Positions 46,575 to 55,027 of a stretch of DNA of 64,000 nucleotides are shown here, piece by piece (position 1 is the stretch's first letter; every line of letters begins with the position of its first letter). The notes below the pieces were generated by a model. That model worked only from the letters and a program-made list of their open reading frames with translations. It had not been told where the DNA came from and ran no database searches. This DNA comes from Flavobacterium sp. (GTDB taxonomy: Bacteria > Bacteroidota > Bacteroidia > Flavobacteriales > Flavobacteriaceae): NCBI GenBank assembly GCA_027484725.1, contig JAIXSK010000016.1, forward strand, positions 392,505 through 456,504, in the 5' to 3' direction. The translations under genes were made by a program, and so were the position numbers.

Positions 46575-47768
46575 ATGGATATACACGAATATCAAGGGAA
46601 AGAAATTCTCGCCAGTTTTGGTGTAAAAGTACAACGCGGACACGTAGCCAACAATCCGCAAGAAGCGGTGGCTATGGCCAAACAACTCACGGCTGAAACC
46701 GGAACCGGATGGCACGTGATTAAAGCCCAAGTGCACGCGGGCGGTCGCGGTAAAGGCGGCGGTGTAAAATTGGCTAAAAATCTACAACAAGTAGAAGAAT
46801 TGTCAGAACAAATCATCGGGATGCAACTCATTACGCCACAAACGCCACCGGCCGGTAAAAAAGTACACAAAGTATTGATTGCGGAAGATGTTTATTATCC
46901 GGGCGAAAGCGAAACTTCAGAGTTTTACATGTCGGTATTGCTCAACCGTGCCAGCGGAAGAAACATGATCATGTATTCAACCGAAGGCGGAATGGACATT
47001 GAAGAAGTGGCCGAGAAAACTCCTCATTTGATTTTTACCGAAGAAATTGATCCATCCGTTGGATTGCAAGGTTTTCAAGCGCGCAGAATTGCCTTTAACC
47101 TAGGTTTGAGTGGAACCGCGTTTAAAGAAATGACCCAGTTTGTTCAAGCTTTATACAATGCTTATGTAGGTTGCGATGCGACGATGTTTGAAATCAACCC
47201 GGTTTTGAAAACGTCGGATAACAAAATCATTGCTGTAGATGCCAAAGTAAACTTAGACGACAACGCTTTGTTCCGTCACCCGAAATATGCTGAAATGCGC
47301 GATGTGCGTGAAGAAAACCCAATTGAGGTAGAAGCCAAAGCAGCCGGTTTGAACTATGTTGATTTGGACGGAACGGTAGGTTGTATGGTGAACGGTGCCG
47401 GACTCGCGATGGCTACGATGGACTTGATTAAATATGCCGGTTTTGAGCCTGCGAATTTCTTGGACGTAGGCGGAACTGCTGATGCCAAACGCGTTGAGTT
47501 GGCTTTTAGAATCATCTTAAAAGACCCGAATGTAAAAGCAATCCTCATCAACATCTTTGGCGGAATTGTTCGTTGTGACCGTGTGGCGCAAGGGGTGATT
47601 GATGCTTACAAAAACATGGGTGACAGCATTAAAGTGCCTATTATTGTTCGTTTGCAAGGAACCAACGCTGAACTTGCCAAAGAAATGATCGACAATTCAG
47701 GCATGCCTATTTTATCTGCGGTACAGTTTCAAGAAGCGGCCGATCAGGTTAAGAAAGCTTTGAACTAG
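46575..47768 (+). CDS. sucC: succinate--CoA ligase (ADP-forming) subunit beta
   Basis: 397 residues, the family length. ATP-grasp domain from MDIHEYQGKEIL, HAGGRGKGGGVKLA (nucleotide loop), EINPVLKT (metal-binding Glu/Asn region), then the CoA-ligase domain with DVGGTADAKRVELAF and NIFGGIVRCD. Citric-acid-cycle enzyme, making ATP from succinyl-CoA together with SucD, which is not next to it here; split sucC and sucD are usual in Flavobacteriaceae. Confidence 0.98.
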   Translation: MDIHEYQGKEILASFGVKVQRGHVANNPQEAVAMAKQLTAETGTGWHVIKAQVHAGGRGKGGGVKLAKNLQQVEELSEQIIGMQLITPQTPPAGKKVHKVLIAEDVYYPGESETSEFYMSVLLNRASGRNMIMYSTEGGMDIEEVAEKTPHLIFTEEIDPSVGLQGFQARRIAFNLGLSGTAFKEMTQFVQALYNAYVGCDATMFEINPVLKTSDNKIIAVDAKVNLDDNALFRHPKYAEMRDVREENPIEVEAKAAGLNYVDLDGTVGCMVNGAGLAMATMDLIKYAGFEPANFLDVGGTADAKRVELAFRIILKDPNVKAILINIFGGIVRCDRVAQGVIDAYKNMGDSIKVPIIVRLQGTNAELAKEMIDNSGMPILSAVQFQEAADQVKKALN

Positions 47769-47790
47769 TTTTTTTAAATTTAATATGTAA

Positions 47791-47825
47791 AAAATCCTGA
47801 GTGTTTGAATGCTCAGGATTTTTTG
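47791..47825. terminator. bidirectional terminator overlapping the end of the DUF1456 gene
   Basis: AAATCCTGAG (47792-47801) pairs with CTCAGGATTT (47812-47821), nine to ten base pairs, with T-runs on both strands. The right arm contains the stop codon (47813-47815) of the minus-strand gene. Confidence 0.9.
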
Positions 47826-48250
47826 TTTTTACCGTTTTTGAATTGCACTTTGCCCATGACTTCACCGAGCCCGGGCTTTTTGTTTTTGACGGGTTTACTC
47901 ATTTTGGGTTTAAAGGCTTTTGTCTTTGCCGTGGTTGCTTTTAAGGCTTGAGGCTTTGTATCGGTTTTAGGCCTTGGAGCAGCAGCCGAGGCTTTGTTTT
48001 CTTGAATGACTGCCATCGGGTCTTTCGGACTTTCTTTGGTGCCGCGCAAATAAATAACCAAACCGTTTAAGAAGTTGCGCAAAACCTGATCGCCACATTC
48101 CATATATTTAGGATGGTCTTCGTTTCTGAAGAAATTGCCGATTTCGCCTTTTGACATTCTAAAATCTACTAATTCTAAAATCTCTACTATTTGGTTATCG
48201 CGCAACATGAGTGCTACGCGGAGTTTTTTGAAGATATCGTTGTTATTCAT
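47813..48250 (-). CDS. DUF1456 (YehS-like) protein with basic tail
   Basis: 145 residues. Two DUF1456 repeats: MNNNDIFKKLRVALMLRDNQ at the N-terminus and CGDQVLRNFLNGLVIYLRG at about 52-70. From residue 85 on the protein is a low-complexity Lys/Ala/Pro tail, which suggests nucleic-acid contact. E. coli YehS carries the same repeats; function unknown. The ATG (48248-48250) directly touches a palindromic array of 8-bp repeats, so its promoter lies inside or beyond that array. Confidence 0.85.
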   Translation of the reverse strand: MNNNDIFKKLRVALMLRDNQIVEILELVDFRMSKGEIGNFFRNEDHPKYMECGDQVLRNFLNGLVIYLRGTKESPKDPMAVIQENKASAAAPRPKTDTKPQALKATTAKTKAFKPKMSKPVKNKKPGLGEVMGKVQFKNGKNKKS

Positions 48251-48343
48251 AGAGTACCTGAGTTTTTGAGTGCTGAGTGCCTGAGTTTCTAAGTGCCTGA
48301 GAATCTTAACTTCTTAGTTGCTTAGGTACTCAGCCGCTCAGCG
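48251..48343. repeat. palindromic array of 8-bp TGAGNNNN units (no gene inside)
   Basis: First half in + orientation: GAGTACC, TGAGTTTT, TGAGTGC, TGAGTGCC, TGAGTTTC, TAAGTGCC, TGAGAATC. Second half (48305-48343) is the same unit inverted: TTAACTTC, TTAGTTGC, TTAGGTAC, TCAGCCGC, TCAGCGGC. It fills the whole gap between the DUF1456 start and the esterase stop. Compare 4721-5192, where a gene sits between the two halves. Confidence 0.85.
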
Positions 48344-48345
48344 GC

Positions 48346-49170
48346 TTATAAAAGCCAAAGATACGCTTTTACAAAACCATCGCGCCATAATTTTTCATTG
48401 TGTTGTCCGCCTTTGATGATGACTTTCTTGTTGAGCCTCTTGCACGAACAACGCTTTGTATTGACCCAATGTTCTACGGTGTTCAAATCGCGAATCATGT
48501 CTTCGTCGCCTTCGTTGTCGCCACACAAAAAATACACTTTGCTTTTAAAGCTTTGGGTTAGTTGCATCAAATCGAGCAAAGTCTTTCGGTTGATCCAAAA
48601 GGCAGGCGAAAAGACCGCCGCTTTGCCAAAAACTTTTGGATATTTGAGCAAGGCGTAAAACGACATCAGCCCACCGAGCGAGCTGCCCATAATGACCGTG
48701 TTTTTGGCCTGAGATTGGGTGCGGTATTCGGCATCAATCTTGGGTTTTAAGGTGTGTACGATAAAATCTAAATAAGCATCACCGTTACCACCGCCGTATT
48801 TTTCGTGCGGGTAGGGCGTAAGTTCAGAAAGGCGTTTATCGCCGCCGTTTTCAATACCCACCACAATGACTTGGGCTTTTAGGCTGTCGAGTTTTTCATC
48901 GAGGTTCCACTCGCCGGCAAACGAGGTTGTGCTGTCAAACAAATTTTGTGCATCATGAGCATAGATGACCGGATATCGTTTTTGAGAGGTTTTGTAATCT
49001 TGGGGTAAATACAACCAAATCTTGCGTTGGGTGTTGAGTTGAGGCGCTTCGAGCACAAAGGTTGATACTTGAGCCGAAGCGGTCGAAGGTTTGTGGTTTT
49101 CTTGTGCCAAGGCCGGTAAACCCACCCACAGCAAAACCAAAATAACAAGCTGAATTTGAAGCTTTTTCAA
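48346..49170 (-). CDS. secreted alpha/beta hydrolase (putative esterase, Fes/EstD family)
   Basis: 274 residues with a signal peptide ending in LPALAQ. Esterase family PF00756-like: RKIWLYLPQDY, YPVIYAHDAQNLFD, nucleophile Ser in IMGSSLGGLMS, and catalytic His in GGQHNEKLW. The acid residue probably lies in the GDNEGDED loop. Related proteins hydrolyse siderophore or acyl esters; the substrate here is unknown. The stop touches the repeat array at 48251-48343. Confidence 0.88.
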   Translation of the reverse strand: MKKLQIQLVILVLLWVGLPALAQENHKPSTASAQVSTFVLEAPQLNTQRKIWLYLPQDYKTSQKRYPVIYAHDAQNLFDSTTSFAGEWNLDEKLDSLKAQVIVVGIENGGDKRLSELTPYPHEKYGGGNGDAYLDFIVHTLKPKIDAEYRTQSQAKNTVIMGSSLGGLMSFYALLKYPKVFGKAAVFSPAFWINRKTLLDLMQLTQSFKSKVYFLCGDNEGDEDMIRDLNTVEHWVNTKRCSCKRLNKKVIIKGGQHNEKLWRDGFVKAYLWLL

Positions 49171-49385
49171 GGCGTTGTGTTTTTGTGCTAAGATAGCGAA
49201 TAATTAAACAAGGTCTATTTGGGGTAAACCTACTGATATTAAGTCAGTTAAATAGTTGTTAAAACGGTCAAAATTTCATTGTACAGCTTATTTTTTATGA
49301 AAAAATGACATTCAAAATCAGTTGGTACATCGTTTGTCAAAAGCAGCCCAAAACAAAATAAGTTGAACTTTAAAAATAAAACATC
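49171..49385. other. divergent intergenic region (esterase / hsp20)
   Basis: 215 bp containing the promoters of two divergent genes. No CIRCE-type inverted repeat (heat-shock operator) and no clean TAnnTTTG box were found upstream of hsp20. Confidence 0.35.
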
Positions 49386-49817
49386 ATGAACTTAGTAAAA
49401 AGAAACTTAGACTATTTTCCGTCTATTTTAGATGAATTCTTAAAACCGGATTGGTTTGGTGGATCACAAAACGTATTGGCATCGGTACCGGCGGTCAACA
49501 TCAAAGAAACCGATACAGAATTTGTATTAGAACTGGCTGTTCCAGGCAAGAAAAAAGAAGATTTCTCTATTGAGATTGACCGCAACGTGCTCACCATTGC
49601 CTCTGAAGCCAAAACCGAAAACGAACAAAAAGACCAAAACGGAAGATACACCCGCCGCGAGTATAGCTACAGCTCATTTAGCCGCTCGTTTACTTTGCCG
49701 CAAACGGTCAATGCCGACAGCATCAACGCCAGCTATCAAGACGGGGTGTTGCATGTTCAGCTTCCGAAAAAAGAAGAAGCACTTCCAAAACCTAAAAGAC
49801 TTATTGAAATTGCTTGA
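49386..49817 (+). CDS. Hsp20/alpha-crystallin family small heat shock protein
   Basis: 143 residues. N-terminus MNLVKRNLDYFPSILDEFLK, alpha-crystallin domain about 35-130 (VNIKETDTEFVLELAVPGKK, FSIEIDRNVLTIASE, FSRSFTLPQTVN, YQDGVLHVQLPKKE), and a C-terminal tail with PKRLIEIA, carrying the IxI-type anchoring motif. ATP-independent holdase in the cytoplasm. Single gene with its own terminator. Confidence 0.95.
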   Translation: MNLVKRNLDYFPSILDEFLKPDWFGGSQNVLASVPAVNIKETDTEFVLELAVPGKKKEDFSIEIDRNVLTIASEAKTENEQKDQNGRYTRREYSYSSFSRSFTLPQTVNADSINASYQDGVLHVQLPKKEEALPKPKRLIEIA

Positions 49818-49844
49818 TTTTCATAACGTTGGTGTTAATAGCAA

Positions 49845-49877
49845 CCCGTACTTTTCTAATTAAAGTGCGGGTTTTTT
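49845..49877 (+). terminator. rho-independent terminator of hsp20
   Basis: CCCGTACTTT (49845-49854) pairs with AAAGTGCGGG (49862-49871), ten base pairs with one G-T pair, then six T. Confidence 0.92.
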
Positions 49878-49924
49878 CATGCGGGGGTGTGTCATCAAAT
49901 CTTAAAATATTTTATTTTAGCCGC

Positions 49925-50326
49925 ATGAACAAACACGAAGAACGACTCCATTTAATTTCAGATATGATTGCTTTTGCGGTAGTCGACGGCAAGTTGCACC
50001 CCAGAGAATATCAGTTTATTGAACTTGTAGCCACCGAGTTGCAAATTCACGAAGATGAACTCAAGCAATTGTTTCATCAAGAGCAATACCCTGAAGTCAT
50101 TAAACATGAGTTTGAGCGCATCCAACAGTTTTATCGTTTGGCTTTGCTCATGCATTGCGATGGCGTTTTGCACCCCAACGAGCAGAACAAAATCAGAGAA
50201 ATCGGCATAGCCATGGGGCTTAACCCTACAGGCATCAAACGCGTACTGCAAGCCATGGAAGTTTCACCCACGGGTATGATTTCACCTGAGTTTTTGCTCG
50301 ATGTATTTCAAGAACAGTACAATTAA
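49925..50326 (+). CDS. TerB-like (DUF533/tellurite-resistance-type) helical protein
   Basis: 133 residues from ATG 49925; the frame is open further upstream only across the hsp20 terminator, so that part is not coding. All-helical TerB fold: RLHLISDMIAFAVVDGKLHP, EYQFIELVATEL, LALLMHCDGVLHPNEQNKI, REIGIAMGL. The D-G-K/D-G-x-x-x-x-E pattern is the possible metal-binding motif of the family. No other ter genes nearby, so tellurite resistance should not be assumed. Converges with the histidine kinase gene, overlapping by four bases. Confidence 0.78.
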   Translation: MNKHEERLHLISDMIAFAVVDGKLHPREYQFIELVATELQIHEDELKQLFHQEQYPEVIKHEFERIQQFYRLALLMHCDGVLHPNEQNKIREIGIAMGLNPTGIKRVLQAMEVSPTGMISPEFLLDVFQEQYN

Positions 50327-52182
50327 GCCAACGAAATCTTAAGTAGTGCCCGTGTGCCCACTACTTGTCCGTCTTGTGTTACATCTTCATACTGTAATGT
50401 GCTTTTCTGACCTTCAAGCAATTCCAGTGTTTGTTCGGTGGCTTGGGTGGCAAATGATTGATGGGTTCTAGTATTACTCTCTTTGATGGCCAAGGCTTTT
50501 TCACGACCAATGCCATTGTCTTCAACGGTGCATATCAGCGTGTTCTGGGCTTCATTATAGTCAAAGCAAATTGATACTTTTTTAGGGCCTGACTTGTGTA
50601 GTAAGCCGTGTTTGATGCTGTTTTCAACCAAAGGCTGTACGAGCATCGGCGGAATCTGATGATAGTCTTCGTCTACCGCATCGGTTAGGGTAATCTCATA
50701 AGTAAAATCATCTGCAAAGCGCATTTTTTCTAGCTCTAAGTATTTGGTCAACACATCAACTTCAGTAGCAATCGGAATGTATTTCTTGCGCGATATATCT
50801 AATATCTGTCGGGTCAAGGTTGTAAAGTTGCCCATTTGTTCATTGGCCAGCACGCGATCACCATACATAAACTGCTCTTGAATTGAGTTGAGCGCATTAA
50901 AAATAAAATGCGGATTCATTTGGATTCTGAGCGCTTTGAGTTCGCTTTGCACCGATTTCTTTTCGGCTTCTAAAGTTTTCTGGGTTTCGACCAACTGAAT
51001 TTTGAGCAACTCGTTTTGCTGGTTGGTTTTGTAGCGTTTAAACAACAAATACCCCATAATCAGTGCAATAACCACTGAAAAAAGCACGAGCACGAGCAAG
51101 GTTTTGTGGCGTTTGTTTTCAAGTTCAGCAATTTGCTGCGCCTGTTGTATTTTAGTAATCTCGTGGTCTTTTTTTTCAGTTTCGTGTTTGAACTCGGCTT
51201 TGTACAAGGCTTCTTTGCTTTCTGATTCGTTTAGGGAATCTTTGGCGCGCGCTTTTAAATTCAACACTTCAATAACCTTACTCAGTTTGTTGCGTTTGCT
51301 ATAGATGCTTTCTAATTGCTCGCAAGCCATGAAAACACCGTAGTAATACTTGTTTTTTTGTGCCAGCGCAAGGCTTTTTTCAGAATACATCTCCGCCTTT
51401 TTGATGTTCCCTTTTTTGTAATAAATAGAAGCGATATTGCCCGCAGATGAAAAAGCCCCAATTTCATCGTGGTGTTTGAGCTCATAATTCATGCATTGGG
51501 TATACAAATCAATGGCTTTGTCATACGCTTTCTTTCTTGAAAAATAACCGCCGATGTTCCCGATGCTCTGCATGATCAGTAAACTGTCGCCCACTTGTCG
51601 TCGGTAGTTCAAGCTCTTTTGGTAATAGTAATAAGCCGAATCGAGTTGGTTGGTGTTTGATAGGTTATAGCCTATGTTGTTATAAATGATGCCCAGTCTT
51701 TTGATTTTGTGGTGCTTCAGCGCTATGGCGGTGGCCTTTTTGTAGTAGGCAAAACTTTTTTCGGGTTCGTTCAAATCAAAGAAAATGCTTCCCAGCGAAT
51801 TGTAAATGGTGCAGAGGTTGTCAATGTCGTTGTTTTTTTCGGCCAATTTCAAAGCTTTGAAATAATACTGAAAAGCCAATTGGTAATCGGATTCATAAAG
51901 CGCAAAATAAGCTTTGTTGTTCAGTACGGTGGTCTGTAGGTAAAGCTTCTTTTTGAGGTCAAGGTTTTTGATTTGCGAGATATATTTTTCAAGCAGTTGG
52001 TTGTAGCCCGAAGCCTTGTAATTGTCATTTTCAAGATCGATTAAATTCACCAACAACCTGCATTTTACCGTGTCTATGGCTGTGTGGTTTTTAAAATCTC
52101 TGAGAACTGTTTCCAGATTGTTTTGCGCCTGTGTTGTGCGGGCCAAAAAGCAACAGAAAGCAATGATTAAATAACGACTCAT
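50323..52182 (-). CDS. TPR-containing LytS-type sensor histidine kinase
   Basis: 619 residues. Signal peptide to about residue 20 (ARTTQAQ), then a periplasmic block of about seven TPR units (60-320), a coiled coil, one transmembrane helix at 361-381, a second coiled coil and a cytoplasmic His_kinase (LytS/YehU) domain: H425 in QMNPHFIFNALNS, N-box LVQPLVENSIKHGL and G-box VEDNGIG. It phosphorylates the LytTR response regulator whose gene overlaps its start by four bases. TPR sensors of this build are typical for Bacteroidota; the ligand is unknown. Confidence 0.93.
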   Translation of the reverse strand: MSRYLIIAFCCFLARTTQAQNNLETVLRDFKNHTAIDTVKCRLLVNLIDLENDNYKASGYNQLLEKYISQIKNLDLKKKLYLQTTVLNNKAYFALYESDYQLAFQYYFKALKLAEKNNDIDNLCTIYNSLGSIFFDLNEPEKSFAYYKKATAIALKHHKIKRLGIIYNNIGYNLSNTNQLDSAYYYYQKSLNYRRQVGDSLLIMQSIGNIGGYFSRKKAYDKAIDLYTQCMNYELKHHDEIGAFSSAGNIASIYYKKGNIKKAEMYSEKSLALAQKNKYYYGVFMACEQLESIYSKRNKLSKVIEVLNLKARAKDSLNESESKEALYKAEFKHETEKKDHEITKIQQAQQIAELENKRHKTLLVLVLFSVVIALIMGYLLFKRYKTNQQNELLKIQLVETQKTLEAEKKSVQSELKALRIQMNPHFIFNALNSIQEQFMYGDRVLANEQMGNFTTLTRQILDISRKKYIPIATEVDVLTKYLELEKMRFADDFTYEITLTDAVDEDYHQIPPMLVQPLVENSIKHGLLHKSGPKKVSICFDYNEAQNTLICTVEDNGIGREKALAIKESNTRTHQSFATQATEQTLELLEGQKSTLQYEDVTQDGQVVGTRALLKISLA

Positions 52183-52925
52183 ACGCTGATTCTCCCAATG
52201 AATTCATCAAAATCGTTTTTCTTCTCGCGGGCCACCGGAATTACTTTGTGGTTTTCAAAAATCAAAGTAGCGCCTTCTTTCTTGCTGTATTTGGCCACTT
52301 TCAAGATGTTGACCAAATACGACCGATGCACACGGTAAAACCGATTGTCGTTTTGTAACAACTCGTCAAACTCTTTGATTTTTTTGCACACCAAATACTT
52401 TTCTTTGGCCGTGATGACGTGGGTATAAGAGCCATCGGCTTCAAAATAAAGCAAATCGTCCATTTTGATGAATTGCAAGCCATCAGAAAGCGGCAACCCA
52501 ATTTTTTGCAATTGCTGAACCGATAGGTTTTCTTTTAAGGCCGCCACTTGCTCCATGATTTTGTTCTGACCGCGGGTTTTGATGGCCTTCTCCATAGCCG
52601 CTTGTAATTTGCTGATGCTGATGGGTTTGAGCATATAGTCAATAGCCGAAACTTCAAAAGCTTGCAAAGCATATTGCGAATAGGCGGTACAGAAAATGGT
52701 TTCAAACGGCGGCACATCAAAATAATCAAACAAGGCAAACCCATTTTCGTTGGGCATTTCAATATCTAAGAACACCAAATCCGGTTTGAGTTTGTTGATG
52801 CTTTTGACTGCTTCATTCACGCTCGAAGCTTCGCCAACTACGTCAATGCCTTGGGTGTATTCAGTAATGATGTTTTTTAAGATGGAACGCGCCTTGGGTT
52901 CGTCATCCACGATGAGCACTTTCAT
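52179..52925 (-). CDS. LytTR family response regulator
   Basis: 248 residues. Receiver domain 1-120 with phospho-acceptor D54 (LVFLDIEMPNENG) and acidic pair D7-D8; a linker; LytTR DNA-binding domain about 145-248 (FIKMDDLLYFEADGSYTHVI, RVHRSYLVNI). First gene of a two-gene operon with the histidine kinase; ATGA overlap. LytTR proteins bind pairs of 9-bp direct repeats; two matching pairs lie just upstream of this gene, pointing to autoregulation and control of the divergent LamG gene. Confidence 0.95.
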   Translation of the reverse strand: MKVLIVDDEPKARSILKNIITEYTQGIDVVGEASSVNEAVKSINKLKPDLVFLDIEMPNENGFALFDYFDVPPFETIFCTAYSQYALQAFEVSAIDYMLKPISISKLQAAMEKAIKTRGQNKIMEQVAALKENLSVQQLQKIGLPLSDGLQFIKMDDLLYFEADGSYTHVITAKEKYLVCKKIKEFDELLQNDNRFYRVHRSYLVNILKVAKYSKKEGATLIFENHKVIPVAREKKNDFDEFIGRISV

Positions 52926-52938
52926 GATTCATTTTTTT

Positions 52939-52946
52939 CAAAAATA
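52939..52946 (-). promoter_or_regulatory. -7 box of the response regulator/kinase operon
   Basis: Minus strand TATTTTTG, exact TAnnTTTG, 13 bases upstream of the ATG. No TTG at the -33 position, as expected for a promoter that needs an activator. Confidence 0.6.
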
Positions 52947-52980
52947 GTTGTTTTTCGTGGAATAGATTTCACCCAAAACA

Positions 52981-53010
52981 ACCGTTCGTGAAGTCAAAAC
53001 AACCGTTGGT
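52981..53010. promoter_or_regulatory. LytTR-type operator A (two 9-bp direct repeats)
   Basis: ACCGTTCGT (52981-52989) and ACCGTTGGT (53002-53010), separated by 12 bp. Both fit the published LytTR half-site pattern [TA][AC][CA]GTTN[AG][TG] in every position, and 12-13 bp is the known spacing. The near edge is 35 bp from the -7 box of the minus-strand promoter at 52946. Confidence 0.7.
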
Positions 53011-53041
53011 GAAAAACATCTAGATGTCAGGCGGTTGTTTT
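52997..53041. repeat. inverted repeat with inner palindrome between the two operators
   Basis: AAAACAACCG (52997-53006) and CGGTTGTTTT (53032-53041) are exact reverse complements; between them lies the perfect 12-bp palindrome ACATCTAGATGT (53016-53027). The left arm overlaps operator A. Followed by a T-rich stretch on +, it could act as a terminator insulating the two promoters or as an extra binding site. Confidence 0.6.
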
Positions 53042-53067
53042 TATCCTCAACCCCAAAACAATGGGCC

Positions 53068-53097
53068 GCCACTCGTGAAGCCAAAACTGCCGTTCGT
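53068..53097. promoter_or_regulatory. LytTR-type operator B (two 9-bp direct repeats)
   Basis: GCCACTCGT (53068-53076) and GCCGTTCGT (53089-53097), again 12 bp apart. The spacer GAAGCCAAAACT matches the operator A spacer GAAGTCAAAACA in 10 of 12 bases, so A and B are copies of one 21-bp unit. The near edge is 34 bp from the -7 box of the plus-strand promoter at 53131. Confidence 0.6.
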
Positions 53098-53111
53098 GAA
53101 ATCATCCCGCG

Positions 53112-53138
53112 TTGGGCTATAGGCCATCAATAGTTTTG
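53112..53138 (+). promoter_or_regulatory. promoter of the LamG gene (TTG-N16-TAGTTTTG)
   Basis: TTG at 53112-53114 and TAGTTTTG at 53131-53138, the same spacing as at pafA; 24 bases upstream of the ATG. Confidence 0.7.
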
Positions 53139-53162
53139 CCCTAAAATTTAAAAACATTTAAA

Positions 53163-55001
53163 ATGAAAAAACAATTACAATTACTGATGATGCTCGTATC
53201 GGTTTGGTCTTACGGACAAAATCCGGTGTATCAATTTGACTTTGACGGCAATATGAACAATGCCGTGGTGAATTCTAACTTCGGCGGATGGGTCAGCGCC
53301 GGCTCAGGTAGTGTATCCTATGTCAACAACCGTTTGGGTGAGGCCGGTAAGGCGGTTCAAATTCCCAATACGCTCAATTTTACCGCTTCGGCTACCAGTC
53401 TTCCGTTTGGCAATCAATCAAGAACTTTGAGCTTTTGGGCCAAGTTTGTCAACGACAATGATACCAAAACCTATCCGGTTATTGGGTGGGGCAACAATAC
53501 AGCTGGTAATGCCTACGGTTTTTGGCGCAATGGGGTACAGAATTCCTACTACACTTGGGGCACCGGAAACGACTACAATGTGCCGCAAACCAATGCGCAA
53601 ATTCAGGCCAGCAACAACGGTTGGGTGCACATTGCCATGACGTATAGCAATACCAACAACAGTTTTGTGATTTATTATAACGGAGTTGATGCGGGCAGTT
53701 ATTCTAGAGTTTTAATCACCAATGGCAGTACCTTATATCTGAACCGTTTGGTCAATTCAAGTTCTGGTACCGGCGATGCTATTCAAGTAGACGATTTAAA
53801 AATCTACGACACCCCACTTACGGCTACGCAAATTCAGGGGTTGTACAATCCGGGCGCATCAGGCTCAGCGCCTACAGTTTCCAATGTGTTTCCTTCAGGA
53901 ACAACACCCAACAGTGGCACCGTCTTTTTTACCGTGAATCCGGGCGGCAACACCACCACTACAGAAATCACAGTCACCGGTTTTGGTGCCGGCATTGGTT
54001 CGGTTTTTCCGGGGCCTATTGCTTCAGGCATCGGAGATCAATTACTGCAATACAACATCGAAGGTTTATCACCGGGTTCTTGTTATACTTTTAATGTGCG
54101 CGTGGTGAACAGTGCAGGGTCACAATTTTCAGCCACCCGAGCCTTTTGTACGCTAGATGCCAACTTCAATAAAACGCCGGTATATCATTTTGATTTTAAC
54201 GGAGATACCGAAGACGCGCTAGATCCGGATGTCTCGTTTCAAAACCCCAATTCAGGATTTGTAGACAACAACACCGCGCTTCGTTTGGTTAATGATGTAC
54301 AGTCCATCAACTTGCCTTATCTACAGCAAGGTTCGGCCAAAAGAACCGTAGCCATCCGATTAGCGTTTGAAAATGGCGCATTAACCAACAACACCAACAA
54401 TGTGTTTAGCTATGGTTCGGCTACCAACAATCAATCGTTTGGATACAACCAAGAAACCGCCAATCAAGCAGCGTTTTACTATTGGAGCAATGATGTGATT
54501 TTTAGCAATCCAATTACGGCCGGAACCTACTATACCATGGTTTTTGTCTACAACGGAATGGAAACCAAAATATACAGAGACGGGGTTTTGGTAGGCACGA
54601 ATTCGTCTTTTACGCCCAACACCCTAGGAACGCTTTTTAGATTGGGAAGAACCACTACAGGAGTAGGCGGTTTTTTCAACGGACGCGTGGATGATTTGCG
54701 CATTTACAACGATGCGCTCAATGATACCGATGTTTTGAATTTATCTGCTGCGCTATCTAGCACTGCATTTGAAACTGATGATTACGGATTTACCTTATAT
54801 CCCAATCCAGCCAGCGACCATTTGAGCATAGCTTCTGAATCCGAATTAAAATCAGTTGAGGTTTATTCGCTTCAAGGGCAGATGATAACCACCACTACAA
54901 GCAACCAAATCAATGTTTCGGGTTTGGCCCAAGGAATGTATTTGGTTAAAGTTACCGATGTCAATGACCACACTGCTACACAGCGATTGATGGTGAAATA
55001 A
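53163..55001 (+). CDS. T9SS-secreted protein with two LamG-like domains
   Basis: 612 residues. Signal peptide MKKQLQLLMMLVSVWSYGQ. LamG/concanavalin-like domain 1 about 22-230 (YQFDFDGNMNNAV, SRTLSFWAKFV, VDDLKIYDTPLTATQIQGLY), a fibronectin-III-like part about 235-335, LamG-like domain 2 about 338-535 (YHFDFNGDTEDALD, VDDLRIYNDALNDTDVLNL), and a type A sorting domain (LYPNPASDHLSI, VEVYSLQGQM, GMYLVKVTD). Probably a glycan- or matrix-binding protein outside the cell. Divergent from the LytTR response regulator, with LytTR operators in the shared region. Confidence 0.92.
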   Translation: MKKQLQLLMMLVSVWSYGQNPVYQFDFDGNMNNAVVNSNFGGWVSAGSGSVSYVNNRLGEAGKAVQIPNTLNFTASATSLPFGNQSRTLSFWAKFVNDNDTKTYPVIGWGNNTAGNAYGFWRNGVQNSYYTWGTGNDYNVPQTNAQIQASNNGWVHIAMTYSNTNNSFVIYYNGVDAGSYSRVLITNGSTLYLNRLVNSSSGTGDAIQVDDLKIYDTPLTATQIQGLYNPGASGSAPTVSNVFPSGTTPNSGTVFFTVNPGGNTTTTEITVTGFGAGIGSVFPGPIASGIGDQLLQYNIEGLSPGSCYTFNVRVVNSAGSQFSATRAFCTLDANFNKTPVYHFDFNGDTEDALDPDVSFQNPNSGFVDNNTALRLVNDVQSINLPYLQQGSAKRTVAIRLAFENGALTNNTNNVFSYGSATNNQSFGYNQETANQAAFYYWSNDVIFSNPITAGTYYTMVFVYNGMETKIYRDGVLVGTNSSFTPNTLGTLFRLGRTTTGVGGFFNGRVDDLRIYNDALNDTDVLNLSAALSSTAFETDDYGFTLYPNPASDHLSIASESELKSVEVYSLQGQMITTTTSNQINVSGLAQGMYLVKVTDVNDHTATQRLMVK

Positions 55002-55027
55002 TTTGTTTTTATTTTTTTTGAAGACTG

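Noticed and set aside
49814..49924. Upstream extension of the TerB-like gene
   Set aside because: It would be translated across the hsp20 terminator hairpin.
49925..50326. Tellurite resistance locus
   Set aside because: Only a lone TerB-like fold is present; no terA, terC, terD or terZ genes nearby.
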